Shown: piece by piece, positions 25,402 through 34,091 of the stretch
How the letters are laid out: each line of letters opens with the position of its first letter
Position numbering within the stretch: position 1 is the stretch's first letter
Source: Enterococcus hulanensis
GTDB taxonomy: Bacteria; Bacillota; Bacilli; Lactobacillales; Enterococcaceae
Assembly: GCF_005405485.1 (NCBI RefSeq)
Contig: NZ_BJED01000002.1
Location: 186,001 to 250,000, forward strand
Length of the DNA: 64,000 nt
Reading direction: 5' to 3'
The notes under the pieces: generated by a model
The model's input: the letters and a program-made list of their open reading frames with translations, nothing else
The model's database searches: none
What the model was told of the DNA's origin: nothing
Translations under genes and position numbers: made by a program

Positions 25402-26250
25402 ATGCTTAGTCAAATAGGATTATTACTTATAGTCGGTGTCTTGGCCGGAATATTAGGGTCGATCTTGGGGATCGGCGGCGGAATTATTTTAACGCCTTTT
25501 TTGACGTTAGTGATGGGATTGGATATCCAATATGCGATCGCAGCCAGTATTGTTTGCGTGATCGCGACAAGTTCAGGTGCGACGATCGCTTACTTGAAGG
25601 ATGATATGTTGAACCTGCGTGTGGCGATGTTTTTAGAGATCGCGACAACGATCGGCGCCATCGTGGGGGCTTTGCTTTCAGGTGTGGTACCGACCGGTTT
25701 CTTATTTATTTTATTCGGCGGCTTTTTGTTGTTTTCAGTCGTGAATATGATTCAAAAGCTGCGGGGCAAATCGGATAAGCCAGTTACTGAATCGACGGGC
25801 GACTCTTTGGCGGAAAAATTAAAGCTGAACGGCTCCTACTATGATAAGGTACTGGAAAAGCAAATCGATTATCAGGTTGAAAAAGTCCCTGGCGGCTTTG
25901 CCATGATGTTCGGCGCGGGAATTGCATCGGGCTTATTAGGGATCGGCAGTGGTGTTTTCAAAGTAACCGCCATGGATACTATCATGAAAATGCCCTTAAA
26001 GCCTTCGAGTGCTACCAGTAATTTAATGATGGGAGTAACTGCGGCCGCTTCTGCGATGGTTTACTTTTTCAGCGGAGCGATTCTACCGCAAATCGCAGCG
26101 CCGTTAGCCTTAGGAGTCTTAATCGGTGCGACGATCGGTTCTCGAATCATGACGCGGCTAAAACCAATCGTGATCCGAATGATCTTTATTCCGATTTTAT
26201 TGTTTATGGGAATCCAAATGGTTCTGCGGGGATTTGGGGTGATCAGCTAA
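25402..26250 (+). CDS. TauE/SafE family anion exporter
   Basis: 282 residues from ATG 25402, with GGCGGG upstream; an earlier frame start at 25357 overlaps the promoter (TATAAT at 25374-25379). About eight membrane helices arranged as two repeats, each with the family's glycine-rich motif (GSILGIGGGIILTPFL; ASGLLGIGSGVFKVTAMD). Members move sulfite, sulfoacetate or related organosulfur anions; the substrate is unknown here. It overlaps the DUF1634 gene by one base (TAATG), the standard partner arrangement. Confidence 0.9.
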   Translation: MLSQIGLLLIVGVLAGILGSILGIGGGIILTPFLTLVMGLDIQYAIAASIVCVIATSSGATIAYLKDDMLNLRVAMFLEIATTIGAIVGALLSGVVPTGFLFILFGGFLLFSVVNMIQKLRGKSDKPVTESTGDSLAEKLKLNGSYYDKVLEKQIDYQVEKVPGGFAMMFGAGIASGLLGIGSGVFKVTAMDTIMKMPLKPSSATSNLMMGVTAAASAMVYFFSGAILPQIAAPLALGVLIGATIGSRIMTRLKPIVIRMIFIPILLFMGIQMVLRGFGVIS

Positions 26251-26603
26251 TGGAAAATAAAGAAGAAATGCTGAAAATCGAACGTTCCATCGGGTATATT
26301 TTACGAATCGGTGTAGTTGTTTCAGCTGGGATCATTTTGCTTGGAATGATATTATTGTTTTTCTTACCAACTGCTACGCAAGTGCCGAATAGTTTGCCTC
26401 TGATCTTCCAAGGTTTGCTGCAATTAAATGGGGAAGCCTTCATCATGTTGGGACTTTTTTGTTTGATACTAACGCCTGTTTTGCGGGTAGTCGTTTCGAT
26501 TTTCGCTTTTGCGAAAGAAAAAGATTATTTATATGTCGTTATTACCATTATCGTGCTGATTATCTTAGTGATTGGGATGAGTTTTGGTTTAGTCGAAAAT
26601 TAA
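26250..26603 (+). CDS. DUF1634 membrane protein
   Basis: 117 residues with three hydrophobic segments and the DUF1634 pattern (IERSIGYILRIGVVVSAGIILLG, then LILTPVLRVVVSIFAFAKEKDYLYV). It is almost always encoded next to TauE/SafE exporters and is presumed an accessory subunit. Start codon overlaps the exporter stop. A terminator follows. Confidence 0.88.
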   Translation: MENKEEMLKIERSIGYILRIGVVVSAGIILLGMILLFFLPTATQVPNSLPLIFQGLLQLNGEAFIMLGLFCLILTPVLRVVVSIFAFAKEKDYLYVVITIIVLIILVIGMSFGLVEN

Positions 26604-26611
26604 AAGCGAAA

Positions 26612-26645
26612 ACTCCGATCAGCAAGGTGCTGTCGGAGTATTTTA
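26612..26645. terminator. Bidirectional terminator between DUF1634 and dmkB
   Basis: ACTCCGA (26612-26618) pairs with TCGGAGT (26633-26639) around an inner CAGCA/TGCTG stem, and T-rich sequence follows on the plus strand (ATTTTAT). Confidence 0.8.
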
Positions 26646-26647
26646 TC

Positions 26648-27634
26648 TCAACTTTTTCTCGTTAAAATTTGACTAGTCAAGCGCTCAAGCGTTTCCTTTG
26701 TACCAAAGAAGTTGTCTGGTAATTTTCGAATATCTTTTAGCGCTTCTTCAGTGTAATCTGCAGCCAGCTGTTGCGCGTAAGCGACACCGCCTAATTGCTG
26801 CACCAGCTTTTGAACCTGAAGCGTGTCCTCATCGGTCATTTGCTTTTTCTTTTCCAAGTAGGGACGCAATTGTTCCTTTTCTTGATTCAGCGCATAGATC
26901 AAGGGTAACGAATAGACGCCTTGCCGGACATCTTCTAAGACCGGCTTGCCCAATGTCGCAGCATCTGCCTGATAATCCAGCAGATCATCCATAATTTGAA
27001 AGGCAATACCGATATTTAATCCGATGGTACCAGCTTTTTTTGCGAAGCGCTCACTATTGCCGCTCTCGAAAGCCCCAACGGAACAGCTTAAAGCAAAAAG
27101 CTCAGCGGTTTTTCCTGAGATATTTTCCACGTATTCAGCGACCGTTTGATCAAGCTTGTAGCGATCATCCATTTGGCCTAATTCACCATCTAGGATTTTT
27201 TCCATGCTGCGGGAGTTTAATTGCAGGCTTCTCAAAGAAGTCGAGTAATCGGACAATAACTTGAAACAGCAAATGAACAAATAATCCCCCGCATACACCG
27301 CGGTATCATTCCCAAAGGCAGAACGAATCGTTGGCAGTCCGCGTCGTAATGCTGATTCATCGACGATATCATCATGAATCAGCGTCGCTGTGTGAAGCAT
27401 CTCGATAGAAGCCGCCAGCGAGGTGGCTTTTTTTTCATCTTGATCGGGACCGAATTGCGAAAATAGGAGCTGATAGGCCGGCCGCAACAGTTTGCCGCCT
27501 GCTTGGATCATATCCAGTACGGCTGCTTCTACTTTTTTATTTTTTAATTTGACGACACTTTCCATTAATTCAAGGGTCGTTGTTAACTGTTTAGCAAGGT
27601 CAGGGTATTCTTGCCACATGGGATGAAGTTTCAT
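26648..27634 (-). CDS. dmkB: Polyprenyl diphosphate synthase (DmkB-like)
   Basis: 328 residues, trans-isoprenyl diphosphate synthase fold. Both aspartate motifs are present: DDIVD (residues 88-92) and the second DDLLD (near 216), which bind Mg2+-diphosphates. It would elongate allylic diphosphates to the side chain of a quinone. It sits last in the minus-strand operon ndh2-eetA-eetB-dmkB, which matches the extracellular electron transfer locus of Listeria, where DmkB makes the dedicated demethylmenaquinone tail. AGGAGGG lies before ATG 27634. The gene name rests on context plus family. Confidence 0.88.
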   Translation of the reverse strand: MKLHPMWQEYPDLAKQLTTTLELMESVVKLKNKKVEAAVLDMIQAGGKLLRPAYQLLFSQFGPDQDEKKATSLAASIEMLHTATLIHDDIVDESALRRGLPTIRSAFGNDTAVYAGDYLFICCFKLLSDYSTSLRSLQLNSRSMEKILDGELGQMDDRYKLDQTVAEYVENISGKTAELFALSCSVGAFESGNSERFAKKAGTIGLNIGIAFQIMDDLLDYQADAATLGKPVLEDVRQGVYSLPLIYALNQEKEQLRPYLEKKKQMTDEDTLQVQKLVQQLGGVAYAQQLAADYTEEALKDIRKLPDNFFGTKETLERLTSQILTRKS

Positions 27635-27654
27635 TTTTGAAACCCTCCTGATCC

Positions 27655-28197
27655 TTATTTATTTTTTTTAGACAATTCATAATCTACTTGAAATTTGTTC
27701 AACGCCCGGACATGGACCAGCAGATAATTTCCTGCAATCCCGATCACGATCCCGGCAAGGATACCCAAGAGGGACATGACCGGCAAATAGAGCATGACGG
27801 TCCAAGACTGGGCAATCCAGCTTGCGACCAGCAGTTGTCCGACATTATGAAGAAAACCGCCGGCGGCACTGATGCCGATGATGCTGACGCGTTTAGGTCC
27901 GAGGCTTTTTACTAAAAGCATACCAAAATAGCTCAAGAGTGAGCCGCTCATACTATATAAAAAAGTCGAGACAGTCCCACCTAAAAGGGTCGTTAAAATC
28001 AGACGCATCCAAATCAAACGGAAGCTGTCTCTTTTAGGCATCGTAAAAATCGCTACGATCGTAATTAAATTGGCGAGTCCCAGCTTTGCTCCAGGCGCGA
28101 AGGCGAAAGGGGACGGAAACATATTCTCAATAAGGCCCAAGATTACCCCTTGTGCGACTAGGAGTGCTATGTAAATCAGCTTTTGTGTTTTATTCAT
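27655..28197 (-). CDS. eetB: Gx-transporter/Hpre_diP_synt_I family membrane protein (EetB-like)
   Basis: 180 residues, five or six hydrophobic segments, with the ECF-S-like opening LVAQGVILGLIENMFPSPFAFAPGAKLGLANL typical of the heptaprenyl diphosphate synthase component I family. In the Listeria electron-transfer locus the homologous EetB, with EetA, is needed for electron passage to the surface; the mechanism is not resolved. It starts 11 bases after the eetA stop with a weak ribosome site, suggesting coupling. Confidence 0.85.
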   Translation of the reverse strand: MNKTQKLIYIALLVAQGVILGLIENMFPSPFAFAPGAKLGLANLITIVAIFTMPKRDSFRLIWMRLILTTLLGGTVSTFLYSMSGSLLSYFGMLLVKSLGPKRVSIIGISAAGGFLHNVGQLLVASWIAQSWTVMLYLPVMSLLGILAGIVIGIAGNYLLVHVRALNKFQVDYELSKKNK

Positions 28198-28208
28198 AGT
28201 AAGGGCAG

Positions 28209-28655
28209 TTAGTAAATAACACTGCCGGGCTCCCCTCCGTCTGAGGATTTGATTTCGATCACTAATTTATGCGGCAGACAGACGATAGTCTCGCCAGATT
28301 GATCGATCCAGCCGCGGCGCACGCAGATTTGATCCCCGCAATCTGCTTCTTTGATCCGAATCCGATTTCCTTTGACCTCGATCAGATTATAGTCGCCGTC
28401 TTTATCTTCATAACGGTAGGTGTAAGTCTGTGATTTATTCGAAAGGTCAAAGGTTTTGAGTTCTTTTCCATCGACCGAAAGGACCGCCTCTTGTGTAGGA
28501 CTCGATACACGATTGAGACTGAAGACCACGACAGGAGCAAAGGAAAGCAAAATAAGGATCACAACGATAATGCCATCCCAAGGCCGAAGTAAACTATTTT
28601 TAGCAAAATCCTTCAGTTTCAATGTGTACACCACTTTCATTTTTTCTCTTATCAT
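28209..28655 (-). CDS. eetA: NusG domain II membrane protein (EetA-like)
   Basis: 148 residues. One N-terminal membrane helix (about residues 27-48) precedes an extracytoplasmic NusG domain II-type beta domain with EADCGDQICVRRGWIDQSGETIVCLPHKLVIEI, the family hallmark with conserved cysteines. Homologues of EetA act with EetB in extracellular electron transfer. Neither possible start (28655 or 28640) has a good ribosome site; the second is slightly better placed. A hairpin lies between ndh2 and this gene. Confidence 0.84.
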   Translation of the reverse strand: MIREKMKVVYTLKLKDFAKNSLLRPWDGIIVVILILLSFAPVVVFSLNRVSSPTQEAVLSVDGKELKTFDLSNKSQTYTYRYEDKDGDYNLIEVKGNRIRIKEADCGDQICVRRGWIDQSGETIVCLPHKLVIEIKSSDGGEPGSVIY

Positions 28656-28663
28656 AACATAAA

Positions 28664-28702
28664 GAAAGTTCTAAAGAGGGATACAAGCCCTTTAGAACTT
28701 TC
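28664..28702 (-). terminator. Hairpin between ndh2 and eetA (partial terminator)
   Basis: GAAAGTTCTAAAG and CTTTAGAACTTTC form a perfect 13-bp stem extended by GGG/CCC. The trailing sequence is only moderately T-rich (TTTCTTTATG), so leaky termination or RNA end protection is more likely than a full stop. Confidence 0.65.
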
Positions 28703-28719
28703 CTTCAATATTACTCAAA

Positions 28720-30675
28720 TTACTTGGAACTGTTTTTTCCGTAAATTGATCTCGGTGTTCCATACCACCATCTGCCGGCAGTTCGTTGGATCCAAGGAAT
28801 GACCCAGCGATCCAGACCTAATGCGCGACCAGAGCCATTCATTAAGGCAAAGGCAACAAAGATAAACCAGATGTTGACCCAATAGAACATACCTGATAGA
28901 CAGAAGACAATGGTCAGACCGATTGTCGCAGCACTGGCTAACCAAGTAAACAATCCGAAGATCAAGGCTAACGCAATACCGATTTCCACGAAGGTCATAA
29001 ATTTTTGCATGAATAAGGCAACATCTCGATTCGGCATCATGAATTCCATGATGTTGGCGAACCAGTGGGGCATTTTTTCAAAGACCGGCATTGGATTTTC
29101 ACCGAAAGCATAGCTAAGACCAAAATGTGTTGCGGCATTAGCGGCTGCATCCGTTGCTCCGCCAGCAGCACCAGTAGCCGCAGTTGTAGCTTCCGCCGCG
29201 TGTGCTCCGGCTGCTGAGGCACCAGTTGTTACTTGTTCTTGCAGCCAAGGGAAAGGGAAGACCACTTTATCGGTAAACCATGAGCCGCTGCCGAACCAAG
29301 AGCTTGGATTCAAATAGCTGCCGTCACCGACTACTTTTTTCGAGGCTTCAATTAACCACATTGAACCGTAGAAGACACGTAATGGAACGCTCCAAAGAAC
29401 ATTTCCGTAACGAGAAGAATGTCCGCGGGTCACATTGCGATCATTTTTGATATGGAAGAACTCGTGCATCATGTATTGGAACATGTAATAGCCCGAACGA
29501 ATCGTAAAGAAGTACAACAAATTAACTAAATGTTTAACGACGATTGCCAAGAAACCCGATATGTGGAATTTATCCATCAAGTTGGCAACGCCCCATTTAG
29601 AGCCAATCGAAACCATGAAACCTTGATAGTTACTCTTGAATTCGTGTTTTGGTGTGTTTTTGATCTTGGCTACAATGTTGGCCGCTGCTGTGTGTCCGGT
29701 TTGTTCAGCCGCTTGAACGATCTGCGGAGTCGGACGGCCATCGCCATTTTCCTCATAGTGAACCAAATCACCAATGATATAAATATCTTTATCTTCATAG
29801 CCTTTAGCTTGCATATATTCATTCGCATACAACCGTTGACCGCGTGCTGCTTCCAGGCCAAAATCAGCAGCATCTGTCGTTCCTTTGACACCAGCAGTCC
29901 AAATCAACGTATTGGTTGGGATCTGTGAGCCATCTTTTAAGACGATGTGATCTGCTGTAACTTCAGTGATCGGTGCGCCTTTCTTCAATTGAATGCCTTT
30001 TTTCATCATAAAACGTTCGGCTTTTTCTGCGTCTTTACGATCAAGCATGTTCAAAATCGTCGGAAGGGCTTCCACAACCATCAAAGTAAATTCTTCTGGT
30101 CGTAATTTATGCTCTTTTGCCAGAACTTTTTTCCATTCCATTAATTCGCCGATCATTTCGATCCCAGTAAAGCCTGAACCACAGACAACAAAGGTCAACA
30201 TCGCACGACGAGTCGCTTCATCAGGCTCAAGCGCTGCTTTTGCGACAGTTTCTTCGATGTGCTTTCTAATTTTGATCGCGTCTTCCATTGACCATAAGGT
30301 AAAGCCGTGTTCTTTGACGCCGGGAGTACCGAAGTCGTTAGGTTCGCCGCCCATACCGATGATTAATTGATCAAAGGGGTACTTGCCTAGTTTAGTTTTG
30401 ACGATTTTTTTCTCTTTATCGATGCCGATGACTGTATCAGTAACTAGTGAAACATTTTTCCTGCGGGCAAATAACCGCTGTAAATCGTATTGAACCGCTT
30501 CTGGTTCAACGCGTCCACCAGCCACTTCGTGTAATTCGGTCATCATTGTATGGTAAGAGTGACGATCGATCAACGTGATCTCAACGTCGTCTTTTTTTAA
30601 CTTTTTGGACATGAATTTCGTTGCTGCGACACCTGCATAACCTGCACCGACAACGACAATCTTCTGTTGTGCCAT
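28720..30675 (-). CDS. ndh2: Type II NADH dehydrogenase with C-terminal membrane extension (Ndh2, EET type)
   Basis: 651 residues from ATG 30675, with AAGGAG upstream. Residues 1 to about 370 form the FAD/NAD two-dinucleotide-fold enzyme (KIVVVGAGYAGVAATKFM; VVCGSGFTGIEMIGELMEW; IYIIGDLVHYEENG). The extension has membrane segments at about 390-420, an Ala/Thr-rich linker rich in GA repeats (about 507-543) and a four-helix DoxX-like C-terminal domain (about 575-640). Normal Ndh enzymes are about 400 residues; this long form is typical of the electron-transfer loci, where it feeds NADH electrons to demethylmenaquinone. It is first in the minus operon. Confidence 0.93.
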   Translation of the reverse strand: MAQQKIVVVGAGYAGVAATKFMSKKLKKDDVEITLIDRHSYHTMMTELHEVAGGRVEPEAVQYDLQRLFARRKNVSLVTDTVIGIDKEKKIVKTKLGKYPFDQLIIGMGGEPNDFGTPGVKEHGFTLWSMEDAIKIRKHIEETVAKAALEPDEATRRAMLTFVVCGSGFTGIEMIGELMEWKKVLAKEHKLRPEEFTLMVVEALPTILNMLDRKDAEKAERFMMKKGIQLKKGAPITEVTADHIVLKDGSQIPTNTLIWTAGVKGTTDAADFGLEAARGQRLYANEYMQAKGYEDKDIYIIGDLVHYEENGDGRPTPQIVQAAEQTGHTAAANIVAKIKNTPKHEFKSNYQGFMVSIGSKWGVANLMDKFHISGFLAIVVKHLVNLLYFFTIRSGYYMFQYMMHEFFHIKNDRNVTRGHSSRYGNVLWSVPLRVFYGSMWLIEASKKVVGDGSYLNPSSWFGSGSWFTDKVVFPFPWLQEQVTTGASAAGAHAAEATTAATGAAGGATDAAANAATHFGLSYAFGENPMPVFEKMPHWFANIMEFMMPNRDVALFMQKFMTFVEIGIALALIFGLFTWLASAATIGLTIVFCLSGMFYWVNIWFIFVAFALMNGSGRALGLDRWVIPWIQRTAGRWWYGTPRSIYGKNSSK

Positions 30676-30749
30676 TGATAATCCGCTCCTTCTAAATGAT
30701 AATGACTGCACAATAATAATAAATTGATAATGCCTGAACAATCGAATTC

Positions 30750-30778
30750 ATTATACATTTAGTTTATTTTTTTGTCTA
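30750..30778 (-). promoter_or_regulatory. Promoter of ndh2-eetAB-dmkB
   Basis: On the minus strand, TAGACA (30778-30773), 17 bases, perfect TATAAT (30755-30750). The heptamer TGATAAT occurs three times on the plus strand in the 5' leader (30676, 30697, 30725). Confidence 0.82.
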
Positions 30779-30853
30779 TTAGAATTAAGTTAAACTAATT
30801 AAGCGCCTTTTTTAATAAATTAATTAGAAAAATAGGATAAATATAAAAAATGA

Positions 30854-30882
30854 TGTACAAACTTAAATAAGTGATTTAGAAT
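30854..30882 (+). promoter_or_regulatory. Promoter of pplA
   Basis: TGTACA (30854-30859), 17 bases, TAGAAT (30877-30882). The predicted start is about 40 bases before the chosen ATG. Confidence 0.7.
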
Positions 30883-30930
30883 GATTCTTGTTTAATGAAT
30901 CACAAAAAAAGAAAAAGGTGGAGTTTAATC

Positions 30931-31830
30931 ATGAAAATGAAAAAAATAGTATCAGGATTTGCTGTGGTAGCGTTTACTACACTAGCATTGGCTGCTTGTG
31001 GCGGAAACAATGATAAAGAGTCAGCATCAAGTTCTTCAGCGAGCTCTTCTGAAGCCGTAAAACCAGCGGAAAAAGAAGCAGGCGGTGATCTGAAAGACGG
31101 CACCTACAAACTTGAAGAAAAGAACTATTCAAATGGTTATCGCGTAGTTTTTGACATGACTGTCAAAGACGGTAAAATCACGAAATCTAACTATGATTAT
31201 TTAAATGAAGACGGCAAGTCCAAGCAAAAGGATGCCGATTACGAAAAGAACATGAAAGAAAAAACGAAAACGGGTCCTAAAGAATACATTCCAGCATTGA
31301 ATAAATCTTTAGAACAAACGCAAAATCCAGATGCAGTTGAAGTGGTTACTGGTGCAACACATTCAAGTGAAGCCTTTAAAAATTACTCACAACAGTTGGT
31401 TCAAGCAGCTCAAGCTGGCGATACGAAAACAATCGAAATCGACAATGGCGCTGAATTGAAGGATGGCACGTATACATTAGAAGAAAAGAACTACTCTAAC
31501 GGCTACCGGACAGTCTTCAATATGACGGTTGCTGGCGGAAAAATCACTGAATCGAATTTTGACATGGTCGACAAAGATGGCAAATCTAAAAAAGATGACG
31601 CTGACTACGAAAAGAACATGAAAGCTAAAAGCGGCGTCGGTCCGAAAGAATACATCGAAGACCTGAACAAAGGTTTAGTTGAAAAGGGCACACCTGCTGA
31701 AGTTGAAGTGGTAACTGGTGCGACTCATTCATCACATGTATTCCAAACATACGCTGCGCAATTAGTGAATGCTGCTGAAAAAGGCAATACGACAGCGATC
31801 CAAGTAGACAATATCGTAACTAAAAATTAA
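30931..31830 (+). CDS. pplA: PplA-like surface lipoprotein with two FMN-binding domains
   Basis: 299 residues from ATG 30931, with GGTGGAG upstream; the earlier ATG at 30895 has no ribosome site. The lipobox LALAAC puts lipidated Cys at 23. A Ser-rich spacer precedes two tandem FMN-binding repeats, each with VVTGATHSS. The flavin-accepting threonines are predicted at 143 and 265. PplA passes electrons from the membrane quinone pool to external acceptors such as ferric iron or flavin shuttles. The flavin transferase that would modify it is the next gene. A strong terminator follows, allowing higher expression of pplA than of downstream genes. Confidence 0.94.
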   Translation: MKMKKIVSGFAVVAFTTLALAACGGNNDKESASSSSASSSEAVKPAEKEAGGDLKDGTYKLEEKNYSNGYRVVFDMTVKDGKITKSNYDYLNEDGKSKQKDADYEKNMKEKTKTGPKEYIPALNKSLEQTQNPDAVEVVTGATHSSEAFKNYSQQLVQAAQAGDTKTIEIDNGAELKDGTYTLEEKNYSNGYRTVFNMTVAGGKITESNFDMVDKDGKSKKDDADYEKNMKAKSGVGPKEYIEDLNKGLVEKGTPAEVEVVTGATHSSHVFQTYAAQLVNAAEKGNTTAIQVDNIVTKN

Positions 31831-31857
31831 TTCCTTTATCAATTAGGGGAGCTTGGA

Positions 31858-31887
31858 AGAGCTGGGGGTTCCCCAGCTCTTTTTTTG
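31858..31887 (+). terminator. Strong terminator after pplA
   Basis: AGAGCTGGGG-GTT-CCCCAGCTCT followed by seven T. It separates pplA from the flavin transferase gene, which has its own promoter. Confidence 0.95.
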
Positions 31888-31930
31888 CGAATCATCCATA
31901 CTGCTATATGAAGGGATTCGCTAAAATACT

Positions 31931-31959
31931 TTGAAAGTATGGGTTAAACACGCTATGAT
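31931..31959 (+). promoter_or_regulatory. Promoter of apbE-dmkA
   Basis: TTGAAA (31931-31936), 17 bases, TATGAT (31954-31959), 33 bases before the start codon. Confidence 0.72.
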
Positions 31960-31992
31960 AAAGTGACAAAATCTTGAATAGATAAAGGAAGT

Positions 31993-33063
31993 ATGAACGT
32001 GAAGAAACGTGCATTATTGATGATTTTCGGATTGATCGTCATTGCTTTGACGGCATGCGGCAATGATCAGCCTAAGATAAATGAGAAACCATATGACGAT
32101 AAACAGTTTTTGATGGGGACTTATGTCCAGATTCGGGTCTATGATGACGGCAAAAAAGCAGCATTAAAGCCGGCTTTTGCTCGAGTGAAAGAATTAGCTG
32201 ATAAAATCACCGTGAACGAAGAAGGTTCAGAGATCGATGAGATCAATCAAGAGGCTGGCATAAAACCGGTCAAAGTAACCGACGATATGTACTATCTATT
32301 GAAGGAAGCCTACAAATACAGTGAAGATTCTAAGGGCGGTTTTGACATGGCGATCGGTTCGATCACCTCATTGTGGCGGATCGGATTCCCTGATGCTCGC
32401 AAACCTGAACAAAGTGAGATCGACCAAGCCTTGAAGCGGGTTAATTATCACGATGTAGAGTTTAATGAGACGGATAAAACGGTCTACTTGAAAGAAAAGG
32501 GCATGAAGCTGGATTTAGGTGCGATCGCTAAAGGGTATATCACAGATGAAGTGGTCAAAGTTTTGAAGGAAAATGATGTAACGACTGCGATCATCGACCT
32601 CGGCGGGAATGTCTATGTTCTAGGGCACAGTCCGCGGGGGGATCAAAAGGAAGATTGGACGGTTGGGATTCAAGATCCAAACCAAGCCCGCAATGTTATT
32701 CTAGGCAGCGTTCCCGAAAGTAATATGTCGCTGGTGACCTCGGGAATCTATGAACGCTATTTAGAAGCTGACGGCAAAACCTATCATCACTTGTTTAATC
32801 CTAAGACAGGATATCCTTTTGATAATGACATCGCTGGTGTGACGATCGTATCGAAAAAATCGATCGACGGGGATGGTCTTTCCACTGCAGTCTTTTCAAT
32901 GGGTGTCAAAGAAGGCATGAAATATGTAGAAGGCTTGAAGGATACCGAGGCGATTTTTGTAACGCGAGACGATAAGGTCTATGTCACTTCCGGCTTGAAG
33001 GATGTTTTTGAATTGAATAAGGAAGCTGGTTACACGATGGGCAACGATAAGGATATGAAATAG
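31993..33063 (+). CDS. apbE: FAD:protein FMN transferase, lipoprotein (ApbE/FmnB)
   Basis: 356 residues. Signal peptide with lipobox ALTAC (Cys at about 21). ApbE-family motifs include FLMGTYVQIRVYDD, GGFDMAIGSITSLWRIG, LDLGAIAKGYITDEV, IIDLGGNVYVLG and HHLFNPKTGYPFDNDIAGVTIVS with the Mg2+-binding Asp/Thr region. It attaches FMN to threonine of target proteins outside the membrane; the upstream PplA with two target threonines is the obvious substrate. ATG 31993 sits very close to AAAGGA; a GTG at 31999 has better spacing. The next gene starts immediately after the stop. Confidence 0.94.
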   Translation: MNVKKRALLMIFGLIVIALTACGNDQPKINEKPYDDKQFLMGTYVQIRVYDDGKKAALKPAFARVKELADKITVNEEGSEIDEINQEAGIKPVKVTDDMYYLLKEAYKYSEDSKGGFDMAIGSITSLWRIGFPDARKPEQSEIDQALKRVNYHDVEFNETDKTVYLKEKGMKLDLGAIAKGYITDEVVKVLKENDVTTAIIDLGGNVYVLGHSPRGDQKEDWTVGIQDPNQARNVILGSVPESNMSLVTSGIYERYLEADGKTYHHLFNPKTGYPFDNDIAGVTIVSKKSIDGDGLSTAVFSMGVKEGMKYVEGLKDTEAIFVTRDDKVYVTSGLKDVFELNKEAGYTMGNDKDMK

Positions 33064-34014
33064 ATGACAAGAGAAAGTTTTTTTGATTTAGTGGAGATCC
33101 GCACCAAATTAGCGAGCTTGTTTCCATTTTTGATCGCAGTCCTGTTTACTAATACTTATTTCCATTCGTTTCATTGGGGAAAGACGCTCTTTTTCTTCTT
33201 TGGAATGCTTGCTTTTGATATGGCGACGACCGCGATCAATAATTACATGGATTTTCGCAAAGCACATTCTGAAGAATACAAATATCAAGAAAATATTATC
33301 GGGAAAGATCAGCTGTCTGAACGGACTGTTGTGCTGATTATTTTTGGCTTGATCGGCTTTGCGGCGATCGTTGGGATCACCTTAGCTGTCCAAACGGGGT
33401 GGCTGCTTTTAGTGATGGGCTGTGCTTGCTGTTTCATCGGCGTGTTTTATACGTTCGGTCCAATTCCGCTGTCCCGTATGCCTTTAGGAGAAGTCTTCAG
33501 CGGGGTGACGATGGGGCTGGGAATTTTTGCCATCACGATTTATTTGAATACCTATGATAAAAGGCTTTTTTTCATGGAGCTGGATTTGAAGCATTTTACG
33601 CTTACCGGAAGCACGACTGCGGCGTTGGCTGTTGTGTGGGCATCTTTACCTTTGATCGCGACGATCGCCAACATCATGCTGGCGAACAATATTTGTGATC
33701 TGGAGCAGGACATTGCGAACCATCGATATACCTTGCCGTTTTATTTAGGGAAAAGAAACGCCGTGATCTTATTTAATTTTTTAATGTATAGTTCTTATGC
33801 GGCGATTTTGATTGGACTGATCGCGGGTATTTATCAATGGCCGATTCTGTTGACCTTTGTAAGTTTAGTCAAAGTGTATCCGCAAACGAAAATTTTTACG
33901 AAGGAACAGATCAAAAGCAAGACCTTTGCGATGTCGATCAAAAATTTAGTGACCTTTAACGGCTGCTATGCATTGGGGCTGTTGGTTACGTTGCTTTGGC
34001 AATTTATTAATTAA
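33064..34014 (+). CDS. dmkA: UbiA family prenyltransferase (DmkA/MenA-like), first copy
   Basis: 316 residues, about eight membrane helices. UbiA motifs are AINNYMDFRKAHSE and ANNICDLEQDIANHRYTLP, which bind the Mg2+-prenyl diphosphate. It would join the DmkB-made tail to 1,4-dihydroxy-2-naphthoate, giving demethylmenaquinone for electron transfer. It starts right after the apbE stop. It is about 70 % identical by eye to the next gene, so a local duplication has occurred. Confidence 0.9.
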   Translation: MTRESFFDLVEIRTKLASLFPFLIAVLFTNTYFHSFHWGKTLFFFFGMLAFDMATTAINNYMDFRKAHSEEYKYQENIIGKDQLSERTVVLIIFGLIGFAAIVGITLAVQTGWLLLVMGCACCFIGVFYTFGPIPLSRMPLGEVFSGVTMGLGIFAITIYLNTYDKRLFFMELDLKHFTLTGSTTAALAVVWASLPLIATIANIMLANNICDLEQDIANHRYTLPFYLGKRNAVILFNFLMYSSYAAILIGLIAGIYQWPILLTFVSLVKVYPQTKIFTKEQIKSKTFAMSIKNLVTFNGCYALGLLVTLLWQFIN

Positions 34015-34031
34015 GTGAAAATTTCGATGCC

Positions 34032-34051
34032 GCCACATAGCTTTTATGTGG
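34032..34051 (+). repeat. Hairpin between the two UbiA genes
   Basis: CCACATA pairs with TATGTGG around a 5-base loop, extended by flanking G-C/G-T pairs, with no T run. It may be an RNA stability or attenuation element rather than a terminator. Confidence 0.5.
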
Positions 34052-34091
34052 TGGTTGAATTTGCGGGAAAAAAATGAGTTAAGGGGTCATT

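Noticed and set aside
30676-30740. Full Fur or Rex box upstream of ndh2
   Set aside because: Only one half of each box matches; kept as a low-scoring observation, not a site call.
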